Below the pieces are notes generated by a model. That model did not search any database. It worked only from the letters and a program-made list of their open reading frames with translations, and was not told the DNA's origin. A program made the translations under genes and the position numbers. Shown piece by piece: positions 27,466 through 36,626 of a stretch of DNA of 64,000 bases. The stretch's first letter is position 1. Each line of letters starts with the position of its first letter. The DNA is from Bradyrhizobium sp. Its GTDB lineage: Bacteria > Pseudomonadota > Alphaproteobacteria > Rhizobiales > Xanthobacteraceae. Where the stretch lies: positions 1-64,000 of the forward strand of contig NZ_JACRAW010000113.1 in assembly GCF_016213215.1 (NCBI RefSeq), written 5' to 3'.

Positions 27466-27609
27466 CAACTACCTGCGGCCGGGTGGCAAGTTGACCACGA
27501 CCCTTTTGCGATGATCCGTGAGACCATCCGCGAGATGGACATCGTCGCGATCGGGCGCGTGGTGCTGACGCCCGTGAGTACATCGTCGCGCTCGAACCGC
27601 TGGACAAGT
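27466..27609 (+). pseudogene. Ku gene fragment
   Basis: This 144-base piece closely matches 46644-46787 inside the ku gene (shared stretches such as atgatccgtgagaccatccg versus gtgatccgtgagaccatccg, and gcgatcgggcgcgtggtgct in both). Small deletions break the frame. It starts 24 bases after the chemotaxis receptor stop and is only about one sixth of a ku gene. Confidence 0.8.
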
Positions 27610-28161
27610 TGGCCCGGCTGCCGCCTTCGAAGGAATAGACTGTCGGTGCGGTGCAGACGTTCGCGGATGAGAGCGCGGTAGAGAACCGGCGCGATCGCAG
27701 CCCGATCGATAGTGCCGTATAAATGGCGCCTAAGGGGCCGCCGCACCTTCCCTGGACCGCGGGCGTAAGGTCATGCACCGTTCCATCAAGGATCGAGGAT
27801 GTCCCATTGAAACGACCGTGAACAAAACGTGATGGAAGCGCGTTTCACAGCAAGAAAAAACAGCAACTTAGAAGATACTAACTGCGTTCGGGACGCTGGT
27901 TCCGCAGCGCCGGAACGAACCTTGCGATAGCACTGAAATGTCACACCACGTTTTGTTGGTGAGTCTTTGGTGAGTTTGGCTTTCGCACGTCTCTGAACGA
28001 TTTAGCGAAGCTATTGATTGGCGCGCCATTCAGAATGCAACTGAGACTTCCGTATATTTCGGATGCGCAGATCGCGACCATATAACTCGGCCGCCATACG
28101 AGCACGAGGAGCGAAGCAGAACTGGCGCGGGTGACCAGCAGATACCTGCGCCCGGCGCGCT
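27610..28161. other. intergenic region with no supported gene
   Basis: The stretch lies between the Ku fragment and livF. It includes a short tandem TTGGTGAGT-type repeat near 27955-27978. No ORF has a credible start or recognisable domain. Confidence 0.5.
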
Positions 28162-28863
28162 TCACAAACGCATATGTTCGTCGATCCGCTCTGCGGAGCC
28201 GGCATCGACCCGCCCGCTATCCACCACCTCGCCGCGTTTGAACACAGCAAAGCGATCGGCAAGTCCCAACACGAAGGACAGATGCTGTTCGACCAACAGC
28301 ATCGCGGTGCCGCGATCGCGCCGCGTCTCGGCCAATACTTCGGCGAGCCGGTCCACCACCGACGGCTGCAGACCTTCCGTCACTTCGTCGAGGAGCAGCA
28401 GACGCGGTTCGGCGATCAGTCCGCGCGCCACGATCAGCATTTTCTGTTCGCCTCCCGACAAGGTGCCGGCGCGCTGCGACAGCCGCGCGGTGAGAACGGG
28501 AAACCAGCCGCTGATGGCGGCGAGGCTTGCCTCGAAGCCGCGGTCGTCGCTGAGCCCGAGCCGGAGGTTGTCGCGGACGCTCAGATCCTGGAACAGCGCC
28601 TGTTCCTGCGGAACATAGGCCAGGCCAAGTGCGCGCTTGCGAAACGGCGCGAGCCGCGTCACATCGCGTCCGTCGAGGCGGACCGCGCCGTCCCATGCCG
28701 GCAGAAACGAAAGGATCGTTTTCAACAGCGACGACTTTCCCATGCCGTTCTTTCCGACCAAAGCGAAGATCTCGCCGGGAGCGATCTCAAGCGAAACCCC
28801 GTGCACAACGCTCGAGCTGCCATACCCGCTGGTCAAGTTGACGAGTTCGAGGGCGGCGATCAT
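28162..28863 (-). CDS. livF: LivF-type ABC transporter ATP-binding protein
   Basis: A 233-residue ATPase: Walker A GKNGMGKSS (about residue 37), signature TLSGGEQKM, Walker B LLLLDEVTEG. The short form ending in a LivF-type tail separates it from LivG. Its start overlaps the stop of the fused LivM-LivG gene by four bases. It is the last gene of the amiC-amiR-nitrilase-transporter locus and energises amide-type substrate uptake. Confidence 0.88.
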   Translation of the reverse strand: MIAALELVNLTSGYGSSSVVHGVSLEIAPGEIFALVGKNGMGKSSLLKTILSFLPAWDGAVRLDGRDVTRLAPFRKRALGLAYVPQEQALFQDLSVRDNLRLGLSDDRGFEASLAAISGWFPVLTARLSQRAGTLSGGEQKMLIVARGLIAEPRLLLLDEVTEGLQPSVVDRLAEVLAETRRDRGTAMLLVEQHLSFVLGLADRFAVFKRGEVVDSGRVDAGSAERIDEHMRL

Positions 28864-30674
28864 GACATCACCTCGCCTCGCTGCGGGCGATTGTTGCCAG
28901 TGTAGATCTCGCGGATCAGAGGATCGTCGACCACGTCGGCGACCGGGCCGTCAAGCGCGACGCGTCCACGGTGCAACAGGATGATGCGGGAGGAGATCTG
29001 GCGGACAAAATCCAGATCATGCTCGATGATCAGCACACATAGCCGTTCGCGCGCTACCAGCTCCGTGAGCACCCCGGCAAAGACCTGGCGCTCGGTGCGC
29101 GTCAGTCCCGCGGTCGGCTCATCCAGCAGCAGCACACGCGGCTCGAGCGCCAGCACCATTGCGAGTTCGAGCGCCTGTTTCAGGCCGTGGCTGAGAAAGC
29201 GCGCCTGCTCGCCGAGCCGCTCGGCCAGACCCGAACTCTCCACCACGGCGCGTGCGGCGGCCGGCAGCGCCAGAAGCGGCGAGGCGCCGACGAAAGACGG
29301 CGGATCGCTCTTGACGCGCGCTATGCGCAGGCAATCGGCTACGCTTAACGTTTCGAACACAGACGCCGCCTGGAACTTGCGCCCCAGGCCGAGGCCCACG
29401 ATGCGGTCTGGCGCCAGACGCGCGATCGCGTGCCCAGCGATTCGCACTGTTCCTTCTGAGCGCTCGCGGCCGTCGGCGAGGCAGCGGATCAAGGTCGTCT
29501 TGCCGGCCCCGTTCGGCCCGACAATGCTGACCAGTTCACCCTGACGCGCCGTGAACGAGACGCCAGAGAGCACCGACAGGCTGCCGAAATGCTTGGAGAC
29601 GCCGTCGGCTTCGACCACGACGTCATTCCGGTCGGGCGCAACCGCGGCGCGCTCCAGCGTCGCCAGCGTGACCGGCGAAAGAGCCAGCACCGGCGCCGCG
29701 CCGATGCGGCCGCGCAGCGCGGTGGCTGCGTCCCGCAGACTGCCGAACAGGCCACCGGGCAGCACGACGATGACCACGACGAACGCGACGCCGACGATCA
29801 ATTCCCATACGAAAGGCAGGCTACTGGAGAGATAGGCGCTGGCTACTTCGATCACCACGGCGCCCACCACCGCGCCGATCAAAGATCCACGCCCGCCGAG
29901 CGCCACCATGACCACGAGCTGGGTACCGAATACGAAGCCCGCGTTCTCCGGCGCGGCGACGCCGCTGAAACCGACGTAGCCGAAGCCGGCCAATGCGGCC
30001 ACCACGCCCGTGATCACCGTCAGACCGATGCGCACCAGCGAGGTGTCGATCCCGAGATAAGTGCAGCGCTCGTCATTGTCGCGCATCGCGCTGAGCACAC
30101 GTCCAGCGTCGCTAGAGAGAGCGACCGAGGCTACGACAAGGGCGCCGATGACCGTTGCGCCGGCCAGGCGGAACCAACCCTCGAGCGACAGATCAAAACT
30201 TTCGAAGCCGACGAGCCCGCTGGAAGAGCCCGTGAACGAACCGCCGGAATAGAGAATCTGTACCAGAATGATGGGCAGGACCAGCGAGATCACGGAAGCA
30301 TAGAGCGGAGTGGACCCCGGGTAGAACGACAGCCAGCCGACAAAGCCTGCCACCGCGGCGGCCATTCCCACCGCCGCCGCGAGCGACAGCAGCGCTTGCC
30401 ACGGACCGAAGCCGAATTGGGTGAAACCGATCGCCAGGGCATAGGCGCCGATGCCGAAAAATGCAGATTGACCAAACGTGAGCGTGCCGCTGAACCCCCA
30501 CAATACGTCGACTGTTAGCGCGGCGATCGCGACGAACAGGGCACGGACCAGGATGTTCAGCATATACGTGTCGAGAATCCAAGGGCCGGCGACAACCAGC
30601 GCCGCCCCCACCAGGGCAGGAAGCCCGGCCCGGATAAGCCAATTCGGCATGCCCGGCTGCGGAACCGATGCCAT
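28860..30674 (-). CDS. fused LivM permease - LivG ATPase
   Basis: About 604 residues. The N-terminal 320 form a LivM-type permease with 8-10 helices (WGFSGTLTFGQSAFFGIGAY is the typical early loop). After a short linker a full LivG ATPase follows: Walker A GPNGAGKTT, signature LSHGLKQ, Walker B VLLLDEPTAGL. In most Liv systems these are separate proteins. The ATG at 30674 has GAGG close upstream; a TTG at 30710 that overlaps livH is an alternative. The reading frame is uninterrupted, so this is a real fusion unless a sequencing error removed a stop. Confidence 0.85.
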   Translation of the reverse strand: MASVPQPGMPNWLIRAGLPALVGAALVVAGPWILDTYMLNILVRALFVAIAALTVDVLWGFSGTLTFGQSAFFGIGAYALAIGFTQFGFGPWQALLSLAAAVGMAAAVAGFVGWLSFYPGSTPLYASVISLVLPIILVQILYSGGSFTGSSSGLVGFESFDLSLEGWFRLAGATVIGALVVASVALSSDAGRVLSAMRDNDERCTYLGIDTSLVRIGLTVITGVVAALAGFGYVGFSGVAAPENAGFVFGTQLVVMVALGGRGSLIGAVVGAVVIEVASAYLSSSLPFVWELIVGVAFVVVIVVLPGGLFGSLRDAATALRGRIGAAPVLALSPVTLATLERAAVAPDRNDVVVEADGVSKHFGSLSVLSGVSFTARQGELVSIVGPNGAGKTTLIRCLADGRERSEGTVRIAGHAIARLAPDRIVGLGLGRKFQAASVFETLSVADCLRIARVKSDPPSFVGASPLLALPAAARAVVESSGLAERLGEQARFLSHGLKQALELAMVLALEPRVLLLDEPTAGLTRTERQVFAGVLTELVARERLCVLIIEHDLDFVRQISSRIILLHRGRVALDGPVADVVDDPLIREIYTGNNRPQRGEVMS

Positions 30675-30696
30675 CGACCTCAACGCAGAGCCACGA

Positions 30697-31533
30697 TCAC
30701 GCACGGGCAAACCCCTCTGGCCTAAGTCGCAGTGCCACGGCGGCCAGCACCGCGATAGTCAGCCCGCCGAGGATCGGGCTGATGAAGGTGGAAGCCAGCA
30801 CCTGCAGACCGCCGAGCACGATGCAAGACAGGCCGAGCGTCAGCAATGAGCCGCCTGAAATCATAACCAGCATGAAGGCGCCGATCAGCCAGGACAGACC
30901 CATATTGGGATCGACGCTGGCGAGCGGCGTGATCAGGGCGCCGGCAGTCGCGGCGAGGCCGCAACCGATGCCGAAGGTGATCAGGCGGACCCGCGTGCTG
31001 TCGATGCCCAGTCCTTGCGCCAATGTCTCATTCATGATGACTGCGCGGGTCGAAAGGCCGAGCCGTGTGCCGTTGAGGAGCCCGGTGAACAAGGCGGCGA
31101 TCACGATCGCCGCCAGCACCATCAGTAGGCGATAGCTCGAATAGTCTTCGCCCAGGATCATCACGGTGCCCGAAACCGGAGCCGGCACGAACTGCACCTC
31201 GCGCCCGAAGGCGAGCGTCACCAATTGGCCGATGACGATGCTGAGTCCCCAGGTCGCCAGGATCGCGTCCAACGGTCGGCCATAGAGCCGCCGCACCACG
31301 ACACGCTCGGCGGCAACGCCGATCAGCCCGCCGGCAAGGAAGGCTAAAGCGGGAGCCAGCACCGGCGACAGCCCGAGGCGGGAGGCCCCCAACCCGGCAT
31401 AGGCCCCGATCGTGATGAAGGCCGCATGGGCGAAGTTGATGATCTTCATCACGCCGAACACGATCAACAGACCGGCGGAGACGATGAACAGGATCGCGGC
31501 GGTGGTGATGATGTCGAGGACGAGCGTGATCAT
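30697..31533 (-). CDS. livH: LivH-type branched-chain ABC permease
   Basis: A 278-residue inner-membrane permease with about eight helices. It has the family start region (IINFAHAAFITIGAYAGLGA) and the LivH loop (GLSTRAVIMNETLAQGLGID). It partners the fused LivM-LivG. A perfect 10-bp hairpin separates it from the upstream binding-protein gene. Confidence 0.9.
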   Translation of the reverse strand: MITLVLDIITTAAILFIVSAGLLIVFGVMKIINFAHAAFITIGAYAGLGASRLGLSPVLAPALAFLAGGLIGVAAERVVVRRLYGRPLDAILATWGLSIVIGQLVTLAFGREVQFVPAPVSGTVMILGEDYSSYRLLMVLAAIVIAALFTGLLNGTRLGLSTRAVIMNETLAQGLGIDSTRVRLITFGIGCGLAATAGALITPLASVDPNMGLSWLIGAFMLVMISGGSLLTLGLSCIVLGGLQVLASTFISPILGGLTIAVLAAVALRLRPEGFARA

Positions 31534-31551
31534 GAGGGCGGACCAGATTGA

Positions 31552-31590
31552 GCCGGCGGCGAAAGCAGATCATCTCCCTCCGCCGCCGGC
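31552..31590 (-). promoter_or_regulatory. intergenic hairpin between binding-protein gene and livH
   Basis: GCCGGCGGCG (31552-31561) and CGCCGCCGGC (31581-31590) pair perfectly over 10 bp around a 19-base loop. No U-tract follows on the transcript. It may stabilise the upstream mRNA or lower read-through so that the binding protein is made in excess over the permeases. The role is inferred. Confidence 0.6.
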
Positions 31591-31598
31591 CATGAACG

Positions 31599-32768
31599 TT
31601 AAGACTTCAGGTTCGGGCACTGCGCGCCCGGATCGACATTGGGGAAGCTCTTGATGACCTTCACCGATCCGTCGGCCTGCACCTGCCCGAGATACATCGT
31701 CAAGGGCGCGTGATGCTGTTTCGACATTTCAATCTTGCCGCGCGGACCATCCACTGAGACCTCGCCGAGCGCTTTCAGGATCTTGGCTTGCTCGGTGCTG
31801 CCGGCCTTTTCCGCCGCGGCCTTATAGGCATAGACGGCTTCATATTCCGGCACCGAAAGGTCGTTCGGGGTCTTCAATTCGGCACCGAATTTCTTCTGCA
31901 TGGCGGCCAGGAAGGTCTTGTTGGCGGCGCTGTCGATGCCGGTGACATAGGAAGCCGAGAGATAGATGCCTTCAGCGTCGGTCCCCATGCTCTTGGCGGT
32001 GCCCTCATCGACCGCGAGATTGCCGTAGGGCAGCGCAACGCCGGCCGCGCGGAGCTGTTTGGTCAGAGTGACGTTCGGCGCCCCGCCGGCGGTAGAGGTG
32101 ATCAGTGCGTCCGGCGCCGCGCTCTTCAGCTTCGAGATGATCGGCGTCCAGTCGCTGCCGTCCATCGGCAGATATTCCTCGCCGACGACCTTGCCGCCGG
32201 TCTTTTCGATATAGGCCCTGGTGAAGGCCAGCATGCCGCGGCCAAACGCGTAGTCCGAGCCGATCAGGAAGAACTTCTTGGAGCCCTTTTCTTTGGCAAA
32301 ATAGTCGACGATCGGCGGCACCTGCTGTTCCGGCACCCAGGCATTGACATACATGAACGGGCTGCAGGACTTGCCTTCGTAGAAGGAGGTGTAGATGTAA
32401 GGCACCTTGCCCCGCGCCACGATCGGCAGCCCAGCGTTGCGCGCCGCGCTGGTTTCCATCGAGATCAGCACGTCGACCTTCTTCTGGAATATGAGACTGT
32501 CGAACGCCTTCTGCGCGCCGGCCGCGCCGGAGGCATCGTCGGCGACTTCGAGCGCCAGTTGGCGGCCGAGCACCCCACCCTTGGCATTGATCTCATCGAC
32601 GGCGAGCTGGGCCGACTGCACCACGGAGGGCGCGACGACACTGTTGGCGCCGGATAGGCCGACCGGCACGCCGATCTTGATGGGATCCGCGGCCAGCGCC
32701 GGAGCGGCGAGGATGGCCGCACAAGCGGCGGCGGCAAGCAGTGTTGAAAGCGAACGAGTGAGCGTCAT
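31599..32768 (-). CDS. branched-chain-type substrate-binding protein of the nitrilase locus
   Basis: A 389-residue periplasmic protein with a signal peptide ending in APALA-AD. The mature N-terminus IKIGVPVGLSGANSVVAPSV and the SDYAFGRGMLAF segment are typical of Peripla_BP_6 proteins for amides or amino acids. It sits between the nitrilase-like hydrolase and livH, so it should deliver that enzyme's substrate. Ligand not proven. Confidence 0.88.
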   Translation of the reverse strand: MTLTRSLSTLLAAAACAAILAAPALAADPIKIGVPVGLSGANSVVAPSVVQSAQLAVDEINAKGGVLGRQLALEVADDASGAAGAQKAFDSLIFQKKVDVLISMETSAARNAGLPIVARGKVPYIYTSFYEGKSCSPFMYVNAWVPEQQVPPIVDYFAKEKGSKKFFLIGSDYAFGRGMLAFTRAYIEKTGGKVVGEEYLPMDGSDWTPIISKLKSAAPDALITSTAGGAPNVTLTKQLRAAGVALPYGNLAVDEGTAKSMGTDAEGIYLSASYVTGIDSAANKTFLAAMQKKFGAELKTPNDLSVPEYEAVYAYKAAAEKAGSTEQAKILKALGEVSVDGPRGKIEMSKQHHAPLTMYLGQVQADGSVKVIKSFPNVDPGAQCPNLKS

Positions 32769-32821
32769 GGTTCGATACTCCTGGGGTTTGATGGAACGTT
32801 CGGGATGCAGAGGCTAAGGGA

Positions 32822-33712
32822 TCAGTACCAGCCGCGCTTTGCGACGGAGCCGAGCATCTCGTGATAGATGTCGACGCGGCGATCGCGCAAAACCTGGTTG
32901 AAGGCATTCCAATTGCGTTTACGCCGGGCCTCGCCGAGATCGACTTCGGCGATGAGGATGTCTTCCGCGTCCCGACTGGCCGGCCCGACGACAGGCCAGC
33001 CGGTGTAACTGACGATCAGGCTCTGGCCCTCGAAGGGCTGCCCGCGCTCGATGCCCACGCGATCGGCGCAGGCGATGAAGATCGAATTCGAGTGAGCGGC
33101 GGCCATCACGAGGATATTCGCCATCGCCTCACGGCCTTCGGCCTGACCCGGAATCGGAACCCAGTTGGTCGGCACGCAGACGATATCGGCGCCCTGCAGG
33201 GCACACAGCCTAAAGGTCTCCGGAAACCAGCCATCGTAGCAGATCGCGACGCCGATGCGGCCGATCGGCGTATGGAACACCGGGAAGCCGAGATTGCCGG
33301 GCTCGAAGAACAGGTTTTCCTCGTTCCAGAGATGCACTTTCCGGAACGTACCGATGTAGCCGTCGGGACCGATGACCACGGCGCTGTTGTAGAGATCGGG
33401 CCCTGAACGTTCGGTGATCCCCGCGACGATGTGCAGGCTGTGCCGCGCCGCCCGCTCCGACCAGGCCGCAACCGAGGAGCCGCCGGGAATTAGCTCGGCA
33501 AGGCCGAACGCTTCCTCACGCGAAGCGAACATGTAACCAGTGTTGGCCAACTCCGGCAGCACGACGAGATCGGCACCTTGCGACGCCGCCCGATCAATCA
33601 GCTCCAGGCTGTGCGCGACGTTGGCGGCGACGTTGCCGAACACCGGTTGCATCTGAATACAGGCGACTCTGATCGAACCGGCCGCCGGTGAAGTTGAGAC
33701 GTGCGAGGTCAT
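32822..33712 (-). CDS. nitrilase-superfamily carbon-nitrogen hydrolase
   Basis: About 296 residues from ATG 33712, which has GGGAG 9 bases upstream. The Glu-Lys-Cys triad is visible: Glu in VVLPELANTGY, Lys in FRKVHLWNEE, Cys in VAICYDGWFPE. The order and length fit an aliphatic amidase or N-carbamoyl/omega-amidase branch rather than a true nitrilase, but the exact branch is uncertain. It is the first gene after the amiC-amiR leader terminator, the same place that amiE holds in Pseudomonas. It probably hydrolyses the amide imported by the downstream Liv system. Confidence 0.85.
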   Translation of the reverse strand: MTSHVSTSPAAGSIRVACIQMQPVFGNVAANVAHSLELIDRAASQGADLVVLPELANTGYMFASREEAFGLAELIPGGSSVAAWSERAARHSLHIVAGITERSGPDLYNSAVVIGPDGYIGTFRKVHLWNEENLFFEPGNLGFPVFHTPIGRIGVAICYDGWFPETFRLCALQGADIVCVPTNWVPIPGQAEGREAMANILVMAAAHSNSIFIACADRVGIERGQPFEGQSLIVSYTGWPVVGPASRDAEDILIAEVDLGEARRKRNWNAFNQVLRDRRVDIYHEMLGSVAKRGWY

Positions 33713-33736
33713 CGCGCAAAACTCCCTGGAGCGCGC

Positions 33737-33779
33737 AAAACAAAAACCCCCGATAGCGCCGTCCGGCACCTATCGAGGG
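33737..33779 (-). terminator. leader terminator upstream of the nitrilase gene, probable AmiR target
   Basis: On the minus strand CCCTCGATAG (33779-33770) pairs with CTATCGGGGG (33756-33747) over 10 bp including one G-U pair. The apical loop can itself pair GCC with GGC. TTTTTGTTTT follows directly (33746-33737). This is a strong intrinsic terminator in a leader, 25 bases before the nitrilase ATG, not at the end of an operon. Confidence 0.85.
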
Positions 33780-33858
33780 CTACATAGCCACATGTTGAAG
33801 CGGCCGACCGGCCGCCGTGACGATCTCAACCCGAGGGTCGAACATCGACAACGTTCGA

Positions 33859-33888
33859 ATTACAGCAATAACGCGATCGTAATGTCAA
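33859..33888 (-). promoter_or_regulatory. sigma-70-type promoter for the nitrilase-transporter operon
   Basis: TTGACA (33888-33883) and TGTAAT (33864-33859) are separated by 18 bases on the minus strand. They lie after the amiR stop at 33945 and before the leader terminator. Start of transcription would be near 33852, giving a leader of about 140 bases to the ATG. Confidence 0.6.
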
Positions 33889-33944
33889 TCGTGCGGCAGG
33901 ATCGAATTATCGGCAGCGATGATGACGTATTGTGCAAAGGCGGC

Positions 33945-34559
33945 TCAGAGTTCGTCGATCAGACCCAAGCCAGCCATCACATCCTGCGCGCCGATGATGG
34001 TGGTGGCGATCTGGGCCATCGACAATCGCTTCTGCGTCGCCTGGGCGCGGATCAATTCATAGGCCTCCGCTTCGCCGATCTTCTTCAATGTCACCAGGAT
34101 CTTCACCGCCTTGTCGACATCGCGACGTGCCTTCAACGTCTCTTCGAGTTTCTGCACTTTGCCTTCCAGGCGGCGGGTATAGCCGCGCAGCGAGCGGGCG
34201 AGCACGAGCGAGGAGAGGATGCCGAACGAGCGGATCGGCTTGTTGATGACGCCGTGGGCGTTGCTGTCGAGCAGCCGCCGCAGCACCGTAGGATTCTCGT
34301 AGTCGACGATGGCGACGAAGGTCGGCCCGTCGTCGGATGCGGAAGCGACGAAGGCCGGCGTCTCCGCGGTTTCCACCAGATGGAACACCGTATCGATGTC
34401 CTTGGGTAGTTCGACCGGCGGTGGCCATATGCCGCGCACGTTGCAGCCGATGCGCTTCAGCTGATCGAGCAGCGCGTCGCCTTCGGCGTCCCGCGGATGC
34501 ACGACCAGGACGCGCGCGCCGCGGAGCTCTTCGATGAGACGGCGGATGCCCGGCTTCAT
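33945..34559 (-). CDS. amiR: AmiR-like ANTAR antitermination regulator
   Basis: A 204-residue protein, close to the size of Pseudomonas AmiR. An N-terminal pseudo-receiver (ARVLVVHPRDAEGDALLDQL), a central coiled coil (RRLEGKVQKLEETLKARRDV) and a C-terminal ANTAR RNA-binding helix bundle (YELIRAQATQKRLSMAQIAT) are in the AmiR order. The ATG overlaps the amiC stop as ATGA. AmiR proteins bind leader RNA and stop a terminator from forming; a fitting terminator lies downstream at 33737-33779. Confidence 0.88.
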   Translation of the reverse strand: MKPGIRRLIEELRGARVLVVHPRDAEGDALLDQLKRIGCNVRGIWPPPVELPKDIDTVFHLVETAETPAFVASASDDGPTFVAIVDYENPTVLRRLLDSNAHGVINKPIRSFGILSSLVLARSLRGYTRRLEGKVQKLEETLKARRDVDKAVKILVTLKKIGEAEAYELIRAQATQKRLSMAQIATTIIGAQDVMAGLGLIDEL

Positions 34560-35722
34560 GCGACCGATACCTCCTCCCCGATCCAGCGCCCGCCGAGCGG
34601 CGACACCGCCAGATAGGGATCCGGTTTCACCGCCGCCTTGGCTTCCCAGACCACATCGAAGCCGCCGTCGCGCCGAACCCGGCCGATCCGCGGCGTCAGC
34701 CAAGTATGGTTGTTGTCCGGATCGATCCGGACCGTGCCTTCCGGCGCCTCGAACGAAAGTCCGAGCGCCGCCTCGACCAGCCGCTGGGTGTCGAGCGTTC
34801 CGGCCCGCTCCAGCGCCAGCGCGAACAGATTCACCTGGGCATAGGCGCCGGCGCTCCACATGCTTATCGGCTTGTCGGCGCCGAAGGCGCGATGGAAGTT
34901 TTCCGCGAACCGGCGATTGCTGGAACCTCGCAGCGATCCGAAATGGGTCGCCGCCGTGATGTGTCCCTCGCACAGCGCCGCGCCGACCTCGCGCACCTCG
35001 CCTTCGGCCATGGTCAGGCTGGCGATCGGCATCGATGCCGGATCGAGACCCGCCTCACGGTAGAGCCGGTAGAACATCTGCGCGGAGCGACCGACGATGG
35101 TCGAAAACACCACATCTGGGGCCAGCTCCTTGGCCCGCGCGACGATTTCGCGCAGCCGCGATTCAGTCGCCGCCATGGGAACGTAGACTTCGTCGACGAT
35201 CTTGCCGCCGTAGGATTCGACGAGATCGCGCATGATGCGGTTCGATTCCCGCGGATAGATGTAGTCGGACCCGGCCATAAGCACTCGGCGCCCATGGTTG
35301 CGGACTAGATATTCGGCGAGCGGAAAGCTGTTCTGATTCGGCGACGCCCCGGTATAGATCACGTTGGGCGAATATTCGAAGCCTTCGTAGAGCGACGGAT
35401 ACCACAACAGCCCGTTACGACGTTCGATCGCCGGCAGCACCGCCTTGCGTTGCGCTGACGAACTGCAGCCGAAGATCACGGAAATGCCGTCCTCCGTCAG
35501 AAGCCGGTCAGCCAGACGGCGATAGGTTTCAGGATCGGATTCCGGATCGTGGGCGACGACTTCGATCTCGCGCCCGAGGATGCCTCCGGCCCGATTGATT
35601 TCCTGGATCGCCAGTGCCGTGCCTAGAAAATGCTCGGTCTCGGTGACGGCCGTCAACCCTGTGCGGGAAAAGAGGACACCCACCCTCCATGTATCCGCCA
35701 CATATGCAGTGCTGCTGACCAT
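34556..35722 (-). CDS. amiC: AmiC-like cytoplasmic amide sensor
   Basis: About 388 residues, similar in length to Pseudomonas AmiC. The fold is that of a periplasmic binding protein (WRVGVLFSRTGLTAVTETEH, then GGILGREIEVVAHDPESDPE), but there is no signal peptide, so it stays in the cytoplasm. ATG 35722 is chosen over the frame limit 35767 because AAGGA lies 7-10 bases upstream. AmiC sequesters AmiR and releases it on amide binding; the overlapping amiR gene supports the same partnership here. Confidence 0.88.
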   Translation of the reverse strand: MVSSTAYVADTWRVGVLFSRTGLTAVTETEHFLGTALAIQEINRAGGILGREIEVVAHDPESDPETYRRLADRLLTEDGISVIFGCSSSAQRKAVLPAIERRNGLLWYPSLYEGFEYSPNVIYTGASPNQNSFPLAEYLVRNHGRRVLMAGSDYIYPRESNRIMRDLVESYGGKIVDEVYVPMAATESRLREIVARAKELAPDVVFSTIVGRSAQMFYRLYREAGLDPASMPIASLTMAEGEVREVGAALCEGHITAATHFGSLRGSSNRRFAENFHRAFGADKPISMWSAGAYAQVNLFALALERAGTLDTQRLVEAALGLSFEAPEGTVRIDPDNNHTWLTPRIGRVRRDGGFDVVWEAKAAVKPDPYLAVSPLGGRWIGEEVSVA

Positions 35723-35889
35723 CGCCACGTCCTTCGCAAGAAGCCCCGAATGGCCTATTGATAACAACCCCCGTTCAATTGGTCACTATGGAGAGCCGGT
35801 CCGGAACGATCTATCGCGGCTTCGCGCTTCTTGGGCGCAAATCATCGTCCGACGAAACCCTTCCGATGGTGATTCACAGTAACTTAGTT

Positions 35890-36366
35890 CTACTGGGCGT
35901 GCGATGAAAGACGTAGTGTCATTTCCTGTTGTGTCCGGATGTTTGACAACGGGTCAGGAGAAACACGGTTCGCAATTTCGACCCAGCTCAATTGAATGAT
36001 GGTTTCTTCCGATTGCGCGAGGCTTGGCCGCGGTTCGGGCTTTTTCTCGCACGCCCCGCTGGAGTTCAGGAAATAGCCGCTCTCGCAGTTGACTTGAATG
36101 CAGCGGTCCCCGTCGGCTCGCTGGCCTTTTCTTGCAACCAGCGGACGTACGCGCTCGGTCTTGCCGAGGACGGAAGCGAGAGCATCCAGAGTTGCCAGCT
36201 GGACGTTCAGCTTGGTCTGCGCGTTCTTGTTGAACGACTCGAGAGCCGCTTTCGAGGCATCGTCCCAACTCCCGTCGACATTGCCCGGATTGCATCCAAC
36301 ACGCTTGAGATGGGCCTGCAGCAGCCGCGCAATGTCGGCCTGATCCATTTGCGGAGCTAACGGCAT
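35890..36366 (-). pseudogene. C-terminal fragment of a caspase-family (peptidase C14) protein
   Basis: The segment ARLLQAHLKRVGCNPGNVDG followed by DGDRCIQVNCESGYFLNSSG resembles the C-terminal repeat region found after the protease domain in bacterial caspase-like proteins. The protease domain is absent, expected cysteines in the RPLVARKGQ part are lost, and the last 40 residues look out of frame. Family call from memory of the motif. Confidence 0.5.
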
Positions 36367-36626
36367 CCCGAAGGGTGCCTCGCTCAATCTACGAAGGCGC
36401 TCGCGACATGGCGCGCCAGATCGCAAGATCGTGGGAGGGGCGCACTTCGCGTCGGCTCGCCTCAATCATCGCAAGCTTCCGTTGCGCCCCTCGCCGCGAC
36501 AGAACGCGCAGCGCCTTGCACAGTCAAAGGATTCGCTTGAACCCCCGCACAATCGAGCAGGGGTAATGATTTCCCGGAACAGCCTTGTCTGAAACTGCAA
36601 CAGGGAAGGGAAGCGCAGGCCGGCGG

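Noticed and set aside
27955..27978. Short tandem TTGGTGAGT-type repeat as a regulatory element
   Set aside because: Only two imperfect units and no gene context to support a role.
29589..30518. Plus-strand open frame of 309 codons opposite the LivM-LivG fusion
   Set aside because: Composition is that of an antisense shadow (runs of Asp, His, Arg, Gln). No recognisable motif.
33781..33860. Exact ANTAR dual-hexaloop site in the nitrilase leader
   Set aside because: Several hairpins can be drawn (for example GCGGCC-GGTC-GGCCGC), but none shows a clear A1/G4 hexaloop pair, so no specific site is claimed.
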